From Paraburkholderia adhaesiva (GTDB lineage Bacteria; Pseudomonadota; Gammaproteobacteria; Burkholderiales; Burkholderiaceae): 64,000 nt of DNA. The notes below the pieces were generated by a model. The model did no database searches, was not told the origin of the DNA, and was given only the letters and a program-made list of their open reading frames with translations. The position numbers and the translations under genes are program-made. Positions within the stretch are counted from its first letter, which is position 1; each line of letters begins with the position of its first letter. This document shows positions 18,539 through 27,816 of the stretch, in pieces. Where the stretch lies: positions 496,001 through 560,000 of the forward strand of contig NZ_JAJEJQ010000002.1 of the NCBI RefSeq assembly GCF_021390575.1, written 5' to 3'.

Positions 18539-18681
18539 TGAGGCCTGAGACCTGAGGCTGCTCCAGGCCGGCACATCAATGCTTCTGAAATATGAATGAC
18601 ACCTGCAGCGCCGATAGTGGGGCGATATCGCCGCTGCCAGGGCGGCCCGGATCGCCATTCCATCGCTAGAGGAGCGCTTCA

Positions 18682-19602
18682 ATGAAAGAATTCGACCGCG
18701 AAATGGGCGACGAGAAACATCGCCGTCGACGTCTCGACGAAGAGTTGATCGACGCCTACGACGAAGAAATCGAAATGGAAGTCGACGACCGTCTTCAGGA
18801 ATTCGGTCTTTACGTTTCCGACGAATCGCGGGAGCTTCGCCGCACCTATTTCCGCGAACTGATCCGCCTGCAGGGCGAACTGGTGAAACTGCAGGACTGG
18901 ATCGTCGCCACAGACCACCGGCTCGTCGTGATCTTCGAGGGGCGTGACGCGGCCGGCAAGGGCGGCGTGATCAAGCGCATCACACAGCGCCTGAATCCGC
19001 GCATGTGCCGTGTCGCCGCGCTGCCCGCGCCGAACAACCGCGAGCGCACGCAATGGTATTTCCAGCGCTACGTGCAGCATCTCCCAGCGGGCGGCGAGAT
19101 GGTGCTGTTCGATCGCAGCTGGTACAACCGCGCGGGTGTGGAGCGCGTGATGAATTTTTGCACCGATGAGGAATACGAAGAATTTTTTCGCTCGGTGCCA
19201 GAATTCGAAAAGATGCTGGTGAGAAGCGGCGTCCAGATCATCAAGTACTGGTTTTCCATCACGGACGATGAGCAGGAGGTCCGCTTCCACAGCCGCATCG
19301 ACGATCCGCTCAAACAGTGGAAGCTGAGTCCGATGGACCTCGAAAGCCGAACCCGCTGGGAACAGTACACGCAAGCGAAGGAAGTGATGCTGCAGCGCTC
19401 GCACATTCCCGAGGCGCCGTGGTGGGTCGTGCAGGGCGTGGACAAGAAGCGCGCGCGCCTGAACTGCATCCATCACCTGCTGAGCCAGGTGCCGTACCAC
19501 GAGGTCGAGCACCCGCAAGTGATGTTGCCCGCGCGCGTTCACCATCCGGATTACATCCGGCAGCCAGTACCGCAGAGCATGATCGTGCCGGAAGTTTACT
19601 GA
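18682..19602 (+). CDS. ppk2: Polyphosphate kinase 2 (PPK2)
   Basis: A 306-residue PPK2-family kinase. It has a Walker A motif FEGRDAAGKGG (residues 85-95), the lid/Walker B segment FDRSWYNRAGVE (about 143-154) and an acidic N-terminal extension rich in Glu and Asp. PPK2 enzymes use polyphosphate to phosphorylate nucleoside mono- or diphosphates, or run in reverse. The single-domain length fits class I, which mostly converts NDP to NTP. It is convergent with a PiT phosphate transporter; the two share a bidirectional terminator. The AGGAG site precedes the ATG by eight bases. Confidence 0.93.
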   Translation: MKEFDREMGDEKHRRRRLDEELIDAYDEEIEMEVDDRLQEFGLYVSDESRELRRTYFRELIRLQGELVKLQDWIVATDHRLVVIFEGRDAAGKGGVIKRITQRLNPRMCRVAALPAPNNRERTQWYFQRYVQHLPAGGEMVLFDRSWYNRAGVERVMNFCTDEEYEEFFRSVPEFEKMLVRSGVQIIKYWFSITDDEQEVRFHSRIDDPLKQWKLSPMDLESRTRWEQYTQAKEVMLQRSHIPEAPWWVVQGVDKKRARLNCIHHLLSQVPYHEVEHPQVMLPARVHHPDYIRQPVPQSMIVPEVY

Positions 19603-19633
19603 TCTGCTCCACTGACCCTGGACGGCACTGACG

Positions 19634-19671
19634 AAAACGCCGCGCCCAACACGTGAAGGGCGCGGCGTTTT
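19634..19671. terminator. Bidirectional terminator between ppk2 and the PiT gene
   Basis: A perfect 14-bp stem, AAAACGCCGCGCCC / GGGCGCGGCGTTTT, with a 10-base loop. The A/T ends of the stem give a U-tract on both strands, so it serves ppk2 from the left and the transporter gene from the right. Confidence 0.93.
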
Positions 19672-19705
19672 CTATTGCAGCGGCGCAACCCGGTGCTCAG
19701 CGGAT

Positions 19706-21295
19706 TCACAACACGTGGCGGAACACCCAGTAGAGCAGCGCTGCGAGGGCAATCGACACGGGTAGTGTGAGCACCCACGCCAGCACGAGGCTGCGCACCG
19801 TGTTCATTTGCAGGCCAGACCCATTCGCCGCCATCGTGCCCGCCACACCGGACGAGAGCACGTGCGTCGTCGAAACGGGCAAGCCGTACACGTCGGCGGC
19901 ACCGATGGTCGCCATCGCGACCAGTTCCGCGCAGGCACCCTGGCCGTAGCTCAGGTGCTGCTTGCCGATGCGCTCGCCCACGGTGACCACGATGCGCTTC
20001 CAGCCGACCATCGTGCCGAGTCCCAGCGCGATCGCCACGGCCACTTTCACCCATGTCGGGATGAACTTCGTCGCGTGGTCGGTCTGCGTGCGGAAGTTTT
20101 CGATGGCCTTTGCGTCAGCGGGGGCGAAGGCAGGGTGATTCGCCTTGATCATCAGACGGATCGCTTCGGACGTGACGTACATGTTGTTGCGCACGTTATC
20201 GACGAGCGACTGCGGCACCGCCGACATCGACCCGTAGCTGCCGACCTGCTCGCCCACCTGGCTCGCGAGCGCGGAAAGCGCCGGAACGGTGTCCGGCGTG
20301 AGCGTGCGCGTGCGGATGAAGCGCTCCAGTTCGCCGCGCGAATCGGCCGGCGCGGCGACGCCGCCCGCGTACTTGTCGAGCGTGCGCGAGGCTTGCTGCG
20401 CGACGGCGAGGAAGGTCTGCGTTTCGGCGGGCGTGACGGCCTTGTTGAGCGCGTAGGCGGTGGGCACCACGCCGATGAGGATCAGCATGATGAGGCCCAT
20501 GCCTTTCTGGCCGTCGTTTGAGCCGTGTGCGAACGACACACCGGTACAGGTGAGGATGAGCAGCGCGCGGATCCAGAATGGCGGCGGCTCTTTACCTTTC
20601 GGCGAGGCGTAGAGCGTGGGCACGCGCACGATGAACTTGAGCGCGAGCAGCAGCAGCGCCGAGGCGAAAAAGCCGACGACCGGCGAGAACAGCAGCGCCT
20701 TGCCGACGCCGGCGGCCTGACTCCAGTCCACGCCGCTTGTCCCCGTCGTTCCGTGCATCAACTGGTTCATGATGCCCACGCCGATGATCGAGCCGATCAG
20801 CGTGTGCGAACTCGATGACGGCAGGCCGAAGTACCAGGTGCTGAGGTTCCAGACGATCGCCGCGATCAGGAGTGCGAAGACCATCGCGAAACCGGCACTG
20901 CTGCCGACCTGCAGGATCAGCTCGACGGGTAGCAGTTGCAGGATGCCGAACGCGACGGCGCCCGTCGACAGCAGCACGCCGAGGAAATTCCACGTGCCCG
21001 ACCAGATCACCGCGAGGTTGGGCGAAAGCGAGTTCGTGTAGATGACCGTCGCGACCGCGTTCGCGGTATCGTGAAAGCCGTTGACGAACTCGAAGCCCAG
21101 CGCGATGACGAGTGCGATTCCAAGCAGGAACCAGGGCACCACGGAGCTTTCGTGAATGGGCGCGAGATCGTCCCGCAGATGCATGGCCACATAAAGGACG
21201 CCGGCGACCATGATCACGGCGAATGCGAGTATGCCGACGTTGCGTTGGCGCGATTGGGCGGTGTCCGGCGGTGGGGACACGGAAATGTCTGGCAT
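19706..21295 (-). CDS. Inorganic phosphate transporter, PiT family
   Basis: A 529-residue membrane protein. The two PiT signature repeats are present: GFHDTANAVATVIYTNSL near residue 70 and LPVSTTHVLSSGVAGTMAA near 480. HGSNDGQKGMG lies in the middle, with about ten hydrophobic helices and a long central loop. PiT carriers bring metal-phosphate into the cytoplasm by proton symport. The ATG at 21295 starts MPDISVSPPPDTAQ; the open frame is longer but non-homologous. The convergent PPK2 gene suggests linked phosphate and polyphosphate handling, although no Pho box was identified. Confidence 0.93.
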   Translation of the reverse strand: MPDISVSPPPDTAQSRQRNVGILAFAVIMVAGVLYVAMHLRDDLAPIHESSVVPWFLLGIALVIALGFEFVNGFHDTANAVATVIYTNSLSPNLAVIWSGTWNFLGVLLSTGAVAFGILQLLPVELILQVGSSAGFAMVFALLIAAIVWNLSTWYFGLPSSSSHTLIGSIIGVGIMNQLMHGTTGTSGVDWSQAAGVGKALLFSPVVGFFASALLLLALKFIVRVPTLYASPKGKEPPPFWIRALLILTCTGVSFAHGSNDGQKGMGLIMLILIGVVPTAYALNKAVTPAETQTFLAVAQQASRTLDKYAGGVAAPADSRGELERFIRTRTLTPDTVPALSALASQVGEQVGSYGSMSAVPQSLVDNVRNNMYVTSEAIRLMIKANHPAFAPADAKAIENFRTQTDHATKFIPTWVKVAVAIALGLGTMVGWKRIVVTVGERIGKQHLSYGQGACAELVAMATIGAADVYGLPVSTTHVLSSGVAGTMAANGSGLQMNTVRSLVLAWVLTLPVSIALAALLYWVFRHVL

Positions 21296-21590
21296 GGGCA
21301 GTGCGCTCCTCTTGCGAAAAAAAGGGCGAATGCAAGGTCTCGATCGTGGCTGGCATTTGTGTCGTGTTCGTGACAGTTGCGTCGAGCAATGGCAGGAAAC
21401 TCGCGCGGAATTCAGGGCGGGGCGGCTCGTGGTTCGCGGCGCGTTTCCGATAATGGTCAGTCGTATAGACTCGCATAAGAACGGAAACACGGGAAACACG
21501 GCGAATTCGGTAGCGCACACAAGTTGACGACGGAATGGCGCCATGCGCGGGCAATCGCTGGCATGGCAATAGCCACGGAGGATCGCGTAA

Positions 21591-23243
21591 GTGCCGAAAC
21601 GGGTTCTTTCCCTGCGCCATCGCGCGCAGCATTGGCTTCTGGCACGCGGCAGGGCTGCGACGCTGTGGATCGGCAACTGGCCGGTCCTCGGCGGCCTGTC
21701 GGGCACGCTCGTTGCCACCGTGATGGCGGGCGTAACCTTCGCGGCGATTTATAGCGGCTACGCGGAGGAACTCGACCACGCCGCAGAGAATTCGCGCAAC
21801 ATCGTGCGGCTCCTCAGCAGCGACATCGGGCGCAACGTGGAGCTGTACGACCTGTCGCTGCAAGCGGTGGTGTCGGGCGCGCAGCAGCCCGAGACCTGGC
21901 AGTTGCCGCCGGGAATGCGCCAGCGCGTGCTGTTCAACCGGGCGACGGCGGCTTCGTCGCTGGGCGGCGCGTATGTGCTCGACGCGAACGGTTACGTGAA
22001 GGCCTGGCAGAGCGGGGCACACGTGCCGGATGTCTCCTTCGCCGATCGCGACTACTTCCTCGCACAGCAGCAAAGCCCGTCCGTGGGACTCTTCTTGTCG
22101 AAGCCCTTTTTCTCGCGTCTGCGTGGCGGCGTGCCCACCATCGGATTGACGCGGCGCATCAATGCACCCGATGGGTCGTTTGCAGGCGTCGCGCTGCTCG
22201 CCGTGCAACTCAACTACTTCCAGTATCTGCTTGACCGCATCGACGTGGGCCCCAACGGGCGCGCGTTCATCCTCACGCAGGACGGCACGATGCTCGCGAG
22301 CAAGCCACCGGGTGCGCTCGTGGTCGGCGCAAACTACGCCACTTCGCCGAGCTTCGCGTTCGTTGCGAAGAGTCGCTCGGGCACGCATACGGGGCGCTCG
22401 ATCGTGGACGGCAAGTCGCGCATGTACTCGTTTGCGCACGTGGCCAATGCGCCGCTCGTCGTGGTCGTCGCCCCTGCCATCGACGACATACTCGCTCGCT
22501 GGCGCAAACGCAGCGCCTTCGCCATCGCGATGACGACGCTGATTGGCGCCGCGTGGGTCGTCGTGTCGTGGGCCCTGGCGTTCGCGCTGCGCGGCAAAGT
22601 GGCGGCCGAAGGCGAACTGATGCGGCTCGCGATGACCGATGGGCTTACGGGCCTCGCGAACCGGCGCGCGCTGGACCGCCGCCTCGCGGTCGAATGGCAG
22701 CGTGCGGTGCGCGAGCGCGAGCCGCTGTCGGTGCTCTTCTTCGATATCGATCACTTCAAGCTGTTCAACGACACCTACGGCCACGCCGCAGGCGACGCCG
22801 TGCTGGAACTCGTGGCAGGTCGCATCGCCTCGGGCGCGCGGCGCGCGACGGACATGGCGGCGCGCTACGGCGGAGAGGAATTCACGTTGATATTGCCGGA
22901 CACATCGCTGCCGGCCGCGGTCAAGATCGCTGAGAAGATCCGCAAAAAGGTCGAATCCGCGGACCTCGAGCACTCTGCCTCCAGTCACGGCTGCGTGACG
23001 ATCAGCGTGGGCTGCGCCAGTTGTGATCCGCCCGTCGGCGGCAGTGGCGCTAACCTGCTCGCCGCTGCCGATCGCTTGCTCTACGACGCAAAGGAAGCCG
23101 GCCGCAACCAGGTGCGGGCACAGCAGTGGACCGGCGACGAGGGCGAGCCGCCGGCGCCACAGGGCTCCGGGACAGGCTTGCCAGCGGGCTCACAGGCAGG
23201 CTCCCAAACGGGCTCACAAGCAGACTCACAGGCCGCGACCTGA
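21591..23243 (+). CDS. Membrane-bound diguanylate cyclase (Cache sensor + GGDEF)
   Basis: A 550-residue protein with a membrane helix near residues 20-50, a periplasmic Cache-type sensor (about 55-295) and a second helix (about 305-330). A GGDEF domain (about 345-515) carries the active motif GGEEF (RYGGEEFTLILPD near residue 425). It should make c-di-GMP in response to an external ligand. The start is GTG with a GGAGG site nine bases upstream. The last 35 residues form a low-complexity GSQ-repeat tail encoded by four 12-bp repeats. Confidence 0.92.
   Translation: MPKRVLSLRHRAQHWLLARGRAATLWIGNWPVLGGLSGTLVATVMAGVTFAAIYSGYAEELDHAAENSRNIVRLLSSDIGRNVELYDLSLQAVVSGAQQPETWQLPPGMRQRVLFNRATAASSLGGAYVLDANGYVKAWQSGAHVPDVSFADRDYFLAQQQSPSVGLFLSKPFFSRLRGGVPTIGLTRRINAPDGSFAGVALLAVQLNYFQYLLDRIDVGPNGRAFILTQDGTMLASKPPGALVVGANYATSPSFAFVAKSRSGTHTGRSIVDGKSRMYSFAHVANAPLVVVVAPAIDDILARWRKRSAFAIAMTTLIGAAWVVVSWALAFALRGKVAAEGELMRLAMTDGLTGLANRRALDRRLAVEWQRAVREREPLSVLFFDIDHFKLFNDTYGHAAGDAVLELVAGRIASGARRATDMAARYGGEEFTLILPDTSLPAAVKIAEKIRKKVESADLEHSASSHGCVTISVGCASCDPPVGGSGANLLAAADRLLYDAKEAGRNQVRAQQWTGDEGEPPAPQGSGTGLPAGSQAGSQTGSQADSQAAT
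23187..23234. repeat. Four imperfect 12-bp tandem repeats at the 3' end of the cyclase gene
   Basis: Units are ggctcacaggca, ggctcccaaacg, ggctcacaagca and gactcacaggcc. They keep the reading frame and encode the repeated G/D-S-Q-A/T tail of the diguanylate cyclase. Copy number could vary between strains. Confidence 0.8.
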
Positions 23244-23312
23244 TGGCCGACGGCCTGCGCGTTTCGAACTTCAGAGGGCAAGCATCAGCGGTCGAGTATC
23301 AGCGGGCGGACA

Positions 23313-23756
23313 TCACCGAGCCGATTTCGACAGACGATGGCCGAGGCCGAGGTTCGAGACGATCTGCCACGTATAGACGCGCGAGTAATGAACGCCGAAC
23401 TGGCGGCCGATCAGCTCGCGCACGCGGCTGTTCGTCCACGCATCGCTCGGAAAGCCATGCTCTCGTGCGGAGCCATGCAGTGCGCCCGCAATCCAGATCA
23501 GCGCGGCATGGTCGAGCACGGAAGGGCGCCCGCCTACGCTCATCTGCTTGAGCGCGGCAAGGCCGCCGTCCTCAACGATTGTTTTGTACCGGCGCACAGT
23601 CTGGGCGGACAGGTGCAGAGAATCCGCGACACTGTTCACCGTCGCGCCATCCATCAGCATCTGGCCAGCGGCCATCCTTCTCGTGACACTCGGCAAGTCT
23701 TCGGTTCGGGTAAGCATGTGATCACTCGTCGACGATAGATTCCGGACATGCGGCAT
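23313..23756 (-). CDS. Transposase-type helix-turn-helix protein (IS630-like N-terminal half)
   Basis: About 147 residues (134 if the ATG at 23717 is used). It has an HTH of the transposase type (DGATVNSVADSLHLSAQTVRRYKTIVEDGGLAAL), a GGRPSVLD linker and a second winged helix ending VHYSRVYTWQIVSNLGLGHRL. This matches the DNA-binding half of IS630/Tc1 transposases, but the DDE catalytic domain is missing and no inverted repeats flank it. It is either a stand-alone domesticated DNA-binding protein or the intact 5' part of a decayed element. The ATG at 23756 has an AAGGAG 13 bases upstream; the start is uncertain. Confidence 0.7.
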   Translation of the reverse strand: MPHVRNLSSTSDHMLTRTEDLPSVTRRMAAGQMLMDGATVNSVADSLHLSAQTVRRYKTIVEDGGLAALKQMSVGGRPSVLDHAALIWIAGALHGSAREHGFPSDAWTNSRVRELIGRQFGVHYSRVYTWQIVSNLGLGHRLSKSAR

Positions 23757-24630
23757 TGCGGATACGCCGCTCCTTAAACCCTGGTTTCTGCATGCGGGTC
23801 TTCTCGCTTGCCATAGCCCTGCGCCAGTAATTCTTGATACGAACACGCAGGCAATGGCGGACGGCGAAATGCGCGCCATCGGCAGGCGCGTGCGTCACGC
23901 ATTCGCGTGCCGCAGCGAATATTAATAATTGTTTTTGTAGAGAATGTGTATAGCCTGGAGAAAAATAGTCTTCTTGACTTGTGCAGTAACGTGGACTATC
24001 GGAAAAAATGAACTGGCCCGAATCGATGAACAATAGCGTCGAGCGTTTCGCGATTGGTGTTTCGGTTTTATCGCCATGTGTCTCCTGTCGCGGAATCCAT
24101 TTTGGCCGTCGTCTCGTCTGATTAATTCCCGATGCGGAACGCACGCCGGGCCTTGCTCGCCGAATTGCCCTTCGATTTGTCACAGTCAATCGCTATTAAT
24201 GCAAATCAGATACTGTCGCGCCGACACTTGTTGGTCGCTGAAATGAAAGGTTATGCAGAAACTCTGTGACAAAACGTTGTATTTTGTCCAGCTCCGCATT
24301 TTAGGGGAATGAACAGGAATTATTGTGCGACTTGCGGATTCCGGATTGTGGTGAATCGTTTCGAATGACGACTTGAAAGGCAGAAAATGGAATGAACGTG
24401 CAAATCGACCGGATAGCTGAACGTATGCTGAAGCAGGTGGCGAGCAACGGCCGGTAACCGTGGATGTTGTCGTGGGTGATAGGGGAAATTCACACCGCGA
24501 GACGAGGTCGACATCGTCAACAGGCAGGCAGTGAAAGCGGATCCGAAGGCCGCGCGCGCAGACGCCAGGACGATACCAGCGATGCCTGCGTCGGGCGGCG
24601 CGACGGCGAGAGAGTGTACGGTGCAGTGCG
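23757..24630. other. AT-rich intergenic stretch, about 870 bp
   Basis: The stretch 23890-24420 is clearly poorer in GC than its surroundings, with runs such as aatattaataattg. No open frame has family resemblance or a ribosome site. It may be regulatory DNA for the HTH gene or foreign DNA of the kind H-NS proteins silence. Confidence 0.5.
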
Positions 24631-24870
24631 TCAATCGACGCGATCGCGGTCGCGCACGAGGATCGTGACGTAGACGATGGTCGACACCACGATCATCGCA
24701 ACGCCAGTGATCACTTTGGTCTTGTTGAACTGGACGAGCCCGTACACCGCGATGGCGATGCCCGCTGCCGAGCAGAGCGTGCCCATGGCGGCGATGAAAA
24801 TGCGCAGTTGGCTCCACATGCGATGGCGCCGTTCAGCGCCGGTATCTTGCCGGAGTCGATCGAAAGTCAT
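24631..24870 (-). CDS. Small two-helix membrane protein, unknown function
   Basis: A 79-residue protein. It has a charged N-terminus (MTFDRLRQDTGAERRHRMW) and two predicted membrane helices, LRIFIAAMGTLCSAAGIAIA and ITGVAMIVVSTIVYVTILV, followed by a basic/acidic end RDRDRVD. The start at 24870 has a GAAGAG ribosome site; the open frame is longer. I do not recognise the family. It is isolated between two long intergenic stretches. Confidence 0.65.
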   Translation of the reverse strand: MTFDRLRQDTGAERRHRMWSQLRIFIAAMGTLCSAAGIAIAVYGLVQFNKTKVITGVAMIVVSTIVYVTILVRDRDRVD

Positions 24871-25525
24871 GGGCGGCTCTTCGAGTGAGTGGGCGAGCGG
24901 TAGTGCGCCCGCAATGCATCCGCGATTTTTGCACACGTTTACGTGTGGCTTGATTTTACGTCGCCATGATGGGGTTCACGGGGCGATTCGCCAGTTCCGA
25001 TCTACCAGGTCTTACCAGGTGGTTACGAGCTTGTACTGGTCGTTATTTCTCGCGATTCTCATATTACACGCATCGACCACACGCCGATATTGCTGCACCG
25101 ATCGGCGGTCGCTGGCATGCTCTTTGAAGACTGTGCGGTGCGTTCGTCGTCACCATTCCCGATCTCTTTGTCCGGCAATCGCACCACAAAATCTGCGGTC
25201 ATATTGCCGTCATTTTTCGCGCTCGCGTTTGCGCTCACGGTCTACGACCTTATTCCGACAGTCAGCCGGCATACTCACATACTCGACGATTTGTCCGGCA
25301 TCATCTGCATATGCGCGCAGCGGCTTGCACTCTTGAACAGCGTGCTATTCTCGTTTCGGCAAGCTCCGGCGTCGTGCAATTCGCCATGCGGCACACTTTC
25401 CCGCGGCGGCGAGAATCATCCGCCACACTTCCTCACGTTACCTGCACGCCCGGCGCTACGCATCGTCTCGCCGCACACTCGGCACACTCGGCGGCGTCCA
25501 TTTTGTAGCAACGAGGAGATTCGTC
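24871..25525. other. Intergenic stretch, about 650 bp, no gene recognised
   Basis: Divergent region upstream of the small membrane protein and the alcohol dehydrogenase. A 9-bp direct duplication (cacactcgg twice) lies near 25480. Open frames here are not protein-like. Confidence 0.55.
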
Positions 25526-26572
25526 ATGAAAGCACTGGTGTTCAAGGGACCGGGTCAGAAGGCGCTGGAGGACAAGCCAGAGCCTAAGCTCGAGAAGCCG
25601 TCCGATGCGATTGTGCGCATTACGAAGACCACGATCTGCGGCACCGATCTCCACATCCTCAAGGGCGATGTACCTGAAGTGAAGCCCGGCACGACACTCG
25701 GCCACGAAGGCGTCGGTATCGTCGAGGCGGTGGGCGAGGGCGTGTCCAACTTCAAGGTTGGCGATCATGTGCTGATCTCGTGCATCACCGCATGCGGCAA
25801 GTGCGAATATTGCCGTCGCCAGATGTACTCGCACTGCACGACGGGCGGATGGATTCTCGGCCATCTGATCGACGGTACGCAGGCCGAAAAGGTTCGCATC
25901 CCGCACGCGGACACGAGCCTTTATCACATACCCAAGGGTTCCGACGAAGAAGCGCTTGTCATGCTGAGCGACATCCTGCCTACGGGTTTCGAAGTCGGCG
26001 TGCTCAACGGCAAGGTGCAGCCGGGGCAGACGGTAGCGATCGTCGGCGCGGGACCGATCGGGCTCGCGGCGCTGATGACCGCGCAGTTCTATGCGCCGGG
26101 ACGCATCATCATGATCGACCTCGACGACAACCGGCTCGAAGTCGCGAAGAAGTTCGGCGCGACCGACGGGGTCAACAGCAAGGGCGGCGACGCTGTCGAG
26201 CGCGTGATGGCACTCACGAACAATCGTGGCGTCGACGTGTCGATCGAAGCCGTGGGTATTCCGGCGACGTTCGGGATCTGCGAGTCGATCATTGCACCGG
26301 GCGGCACGATCGCGAACGTTGGCGTGCACGGCACGAAGGTTGACCTGCACCTCGAGCGGCTGTGGACACACAACATCACGCTTACCACGGGTCTCGTCGA
26401 CACCTATACGACGCCCATGCTGCTCGCGACCGTCGAATCGAAGCGGCTCGAACCGGCCAAACTCGTGACGCACCGCTTCACGCTCGACCAGGTCATGGAT
26501 GCGTACGCAACGTTCGGCGAAGCGGCGCGCACGCAGGCGCTGAAGGTCATCATTTCAGCCAGCGCGAAGTAA
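25526..26572 (+). CDS. Zinc-dependent alcohol dehydrogenase
   Basis: A 348-residue MDR enzyme with both zinc sites. Catalytic-site residues are in CGTDLH (Cys38) and GHEGVG (His about 60). A structural zinc lobe has four cysteines in CGKCEYCRRQMYSHC (about 91-105). The Rossmann motif is VGAGPIGLAA. It oxidises or reduces alcohols and aldehydes with NAD(P). The closest type is the threonine-dehydrogenase-like or Adh family of Burkholderia and cyanobacteria, also seen in isopropanol/butanediol dehydrogenases; the substrate is not resolved. A strong GAGGAG site precedes the ATG. It appears monocistronic. Confidence 0.93.
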   Translation: MKALVFKGPGQKALEDKPEPKLEKPSDAIVRITKTTICGTDLHILKGDVPEVKPGTTLGHEGVGIVEAVGEGVSNFKVGDHVLISCITACGKCEYCRRQMYSHCTTGGWILGHLIDGTQAEKVRIPHADTSLYHIPKGSDEEALVMLSDILPTGFEVGVLNGKVQPGQTVAIVGAGPIGLAALMTAQFYAPGRIIMIDLDDNRLEVAKKFGATDGVNSKGGDAVERVMALTNNRGVDVSIEAVGIPATFGICESIIAPGGTIANVGVHGTKVDLHLERLWTHNITLTTGLVDTYTTPMLLATVESKRLEPAKLVTHRFTLDQVMDAYATFGEAARTQALKVIISASAK

Positions 26573-26611
26573 GCGCCAGGCGGGGCACGGCACCGTGCGG
26601 TGCCGGTTGCC

Positions 26612-27205
26612 TTAGTCGTGCTCCGGGAAGCCCGCGCGGCCTTGGGTGAGGTCGCGCAGGGCGTCGCGTGCCGCATTGACGGCGGTGGCCGGCAACTGGA
26701 TCGTCAGACGGACGGTCATGGTGTAGCGGCTGTCGACGAGCGTCGCCTGTGTCTCTCCAATCCAGTGCCGCACACGCGTTTCGTCGGGGTAGCCCACCTC
26801 GATAGTCAGACGTGCCTGCGCAATGCGTTCGATGCGCGTCGCGCCCTGCAGGGCGCTGGCGATCGCATCCGTGTAGGCTCGCACCAGCCCGCCCGCGCCG
26901 AGTTTCACGCCACCGTAGTAGCGCACCACGGCGCCGAGCACGCTATCCAGATCGTGATGGCGCAGAACCTCGAGGATCGGACGCCCGGCGGTGCCTGACG
27001 GTTCGCCATCGTCGGACATGCCCGACTGGCCACCCGCGAGCAGTGCCCAGCAGACGTGCGTGGCGGCGGGGTGGGTATCGCGCAGACGGCTCAGTTCGGC
27101 CATGGCCGCTTCACGGTCGGCGACCGGAATCGCGTGGGCGATGAAGCGGCTTTTGCGGATCTCGAGTTCCGCGCTAACGGGGGCGGCAAGCGTAAAGGTG
27201 GGCAA
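26612..27205 (-). CDS. YigZ/IMPACT family protein (UPF0029)
   Basis: A 197-residue protein with the UPF0029 signature SDDGEPSGTAGRPILEVL (about residues 63-80) and the KLGAGGLVRAY segment, followed by a short DUF1949-type C-terminal domain. It is homologous to YigZ and to eukaryotic IMPACT, proteins linked to translation stress; the biochemical role in bacteria is not settled. The length is standard. It is convergent with the alcohol dehydrogenase gene. Confidence 0.9.
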   Translation of the reverse strand: MPTFTLAAPVSAELEIRKSRFIAHAIPVADREAAMAELSRLRDTHPAATHVCWALLAGGQSGMSDDGEPSGTAGRPILEVLRHHDLDSVLGAVVRYYGGVKLGAGGLVRAYTDAIASALQGATRIERIAQARLTIEVGYPDETRVRHWIGETQATLVDSRYTMTVRLTIQLPATAVNAARDALRDLTQGRAGFPEHD

Positions 27206-27764
27206 AACAGACGGGATGGCACGGGCGAAAACACCATGTTACCCGATGACGCCCGCGAGCTTGAGCGTCGATCCGAAAATCATGTCAGTTTCCGTAATGG
27301 ATTCTTGCGGGGATGGCTAGTGACGCATCAGGCGTAAGCCATGACAATGCTCGCCATGACGGATCTAGCTCTGGCTGGGGCGATGCCGAACTCCTCATTC
27401 GGTGATCCGTCATTTTTCTTTTCGGTCTTTGCGGTACGCAGCGACTGCGCCACTGAAGCACCACTGAATGCGTGCGGGAAAAAATCCCCGGTCGGGATGT
27501 TGTCCAGCGACCGGGGGCACGAGGCTCGCCTGTTCTCAAGAGGCGCCTTAACGTTACGCGCGCCAAAATCAAACGGCAACGCGAAAAAAATATCCTTCGG
27601 CAGGAAAAAGAGCGGGCGATGTCGTCGTGGATTTTCGCCTGGCCATTCCACCACGATATGGCCTTGACGGTTCTATTTCCAGAGTGTGTTAGCCGCTGTT
27701 GGGTCACACATTCTTTAACGATCTTTCGATCCTCTAATTGATATTATGTTTCGGGAGCACTACA
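27206..27764. other. Intergenic stretch, about 560 bp, no gene recognised
   Basis: Upstream region of the RcnB-like gene. The last 60 bp are AT-rich, with a possible gatattat -10 element near 27740. No protein-like frame was found. Confidence 0.5.
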
Positions 27765-27780
27765 GGGAGAATATTCTCCC
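27765..27780. repeat. 16-bp perfect palindrome in the leader of the RcnB-like gene
   Basis: GGGAGAATATTCTCCC is a complete palindrome followed on the plus strand by TTTTCATTTTTT. It could be a dimeric regulator site, or a 6-bp stem with an ATAT loop acting as a weak leader terminator. It lies 36 bp before the chosen start. Confidence 0.5.
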
Positions 27781-27816
27781 TTTTCATTTTTTCTGTTTAT
27801 GAAACAGGTCGTCGAT

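Noticed and set aside
20592..22988. 798-codon minus-strand frame
   Set aside because: It overlaps the diguanylate cyclase (antisense) and the PiT gene (other frame); both of those have unmistakable motifs.
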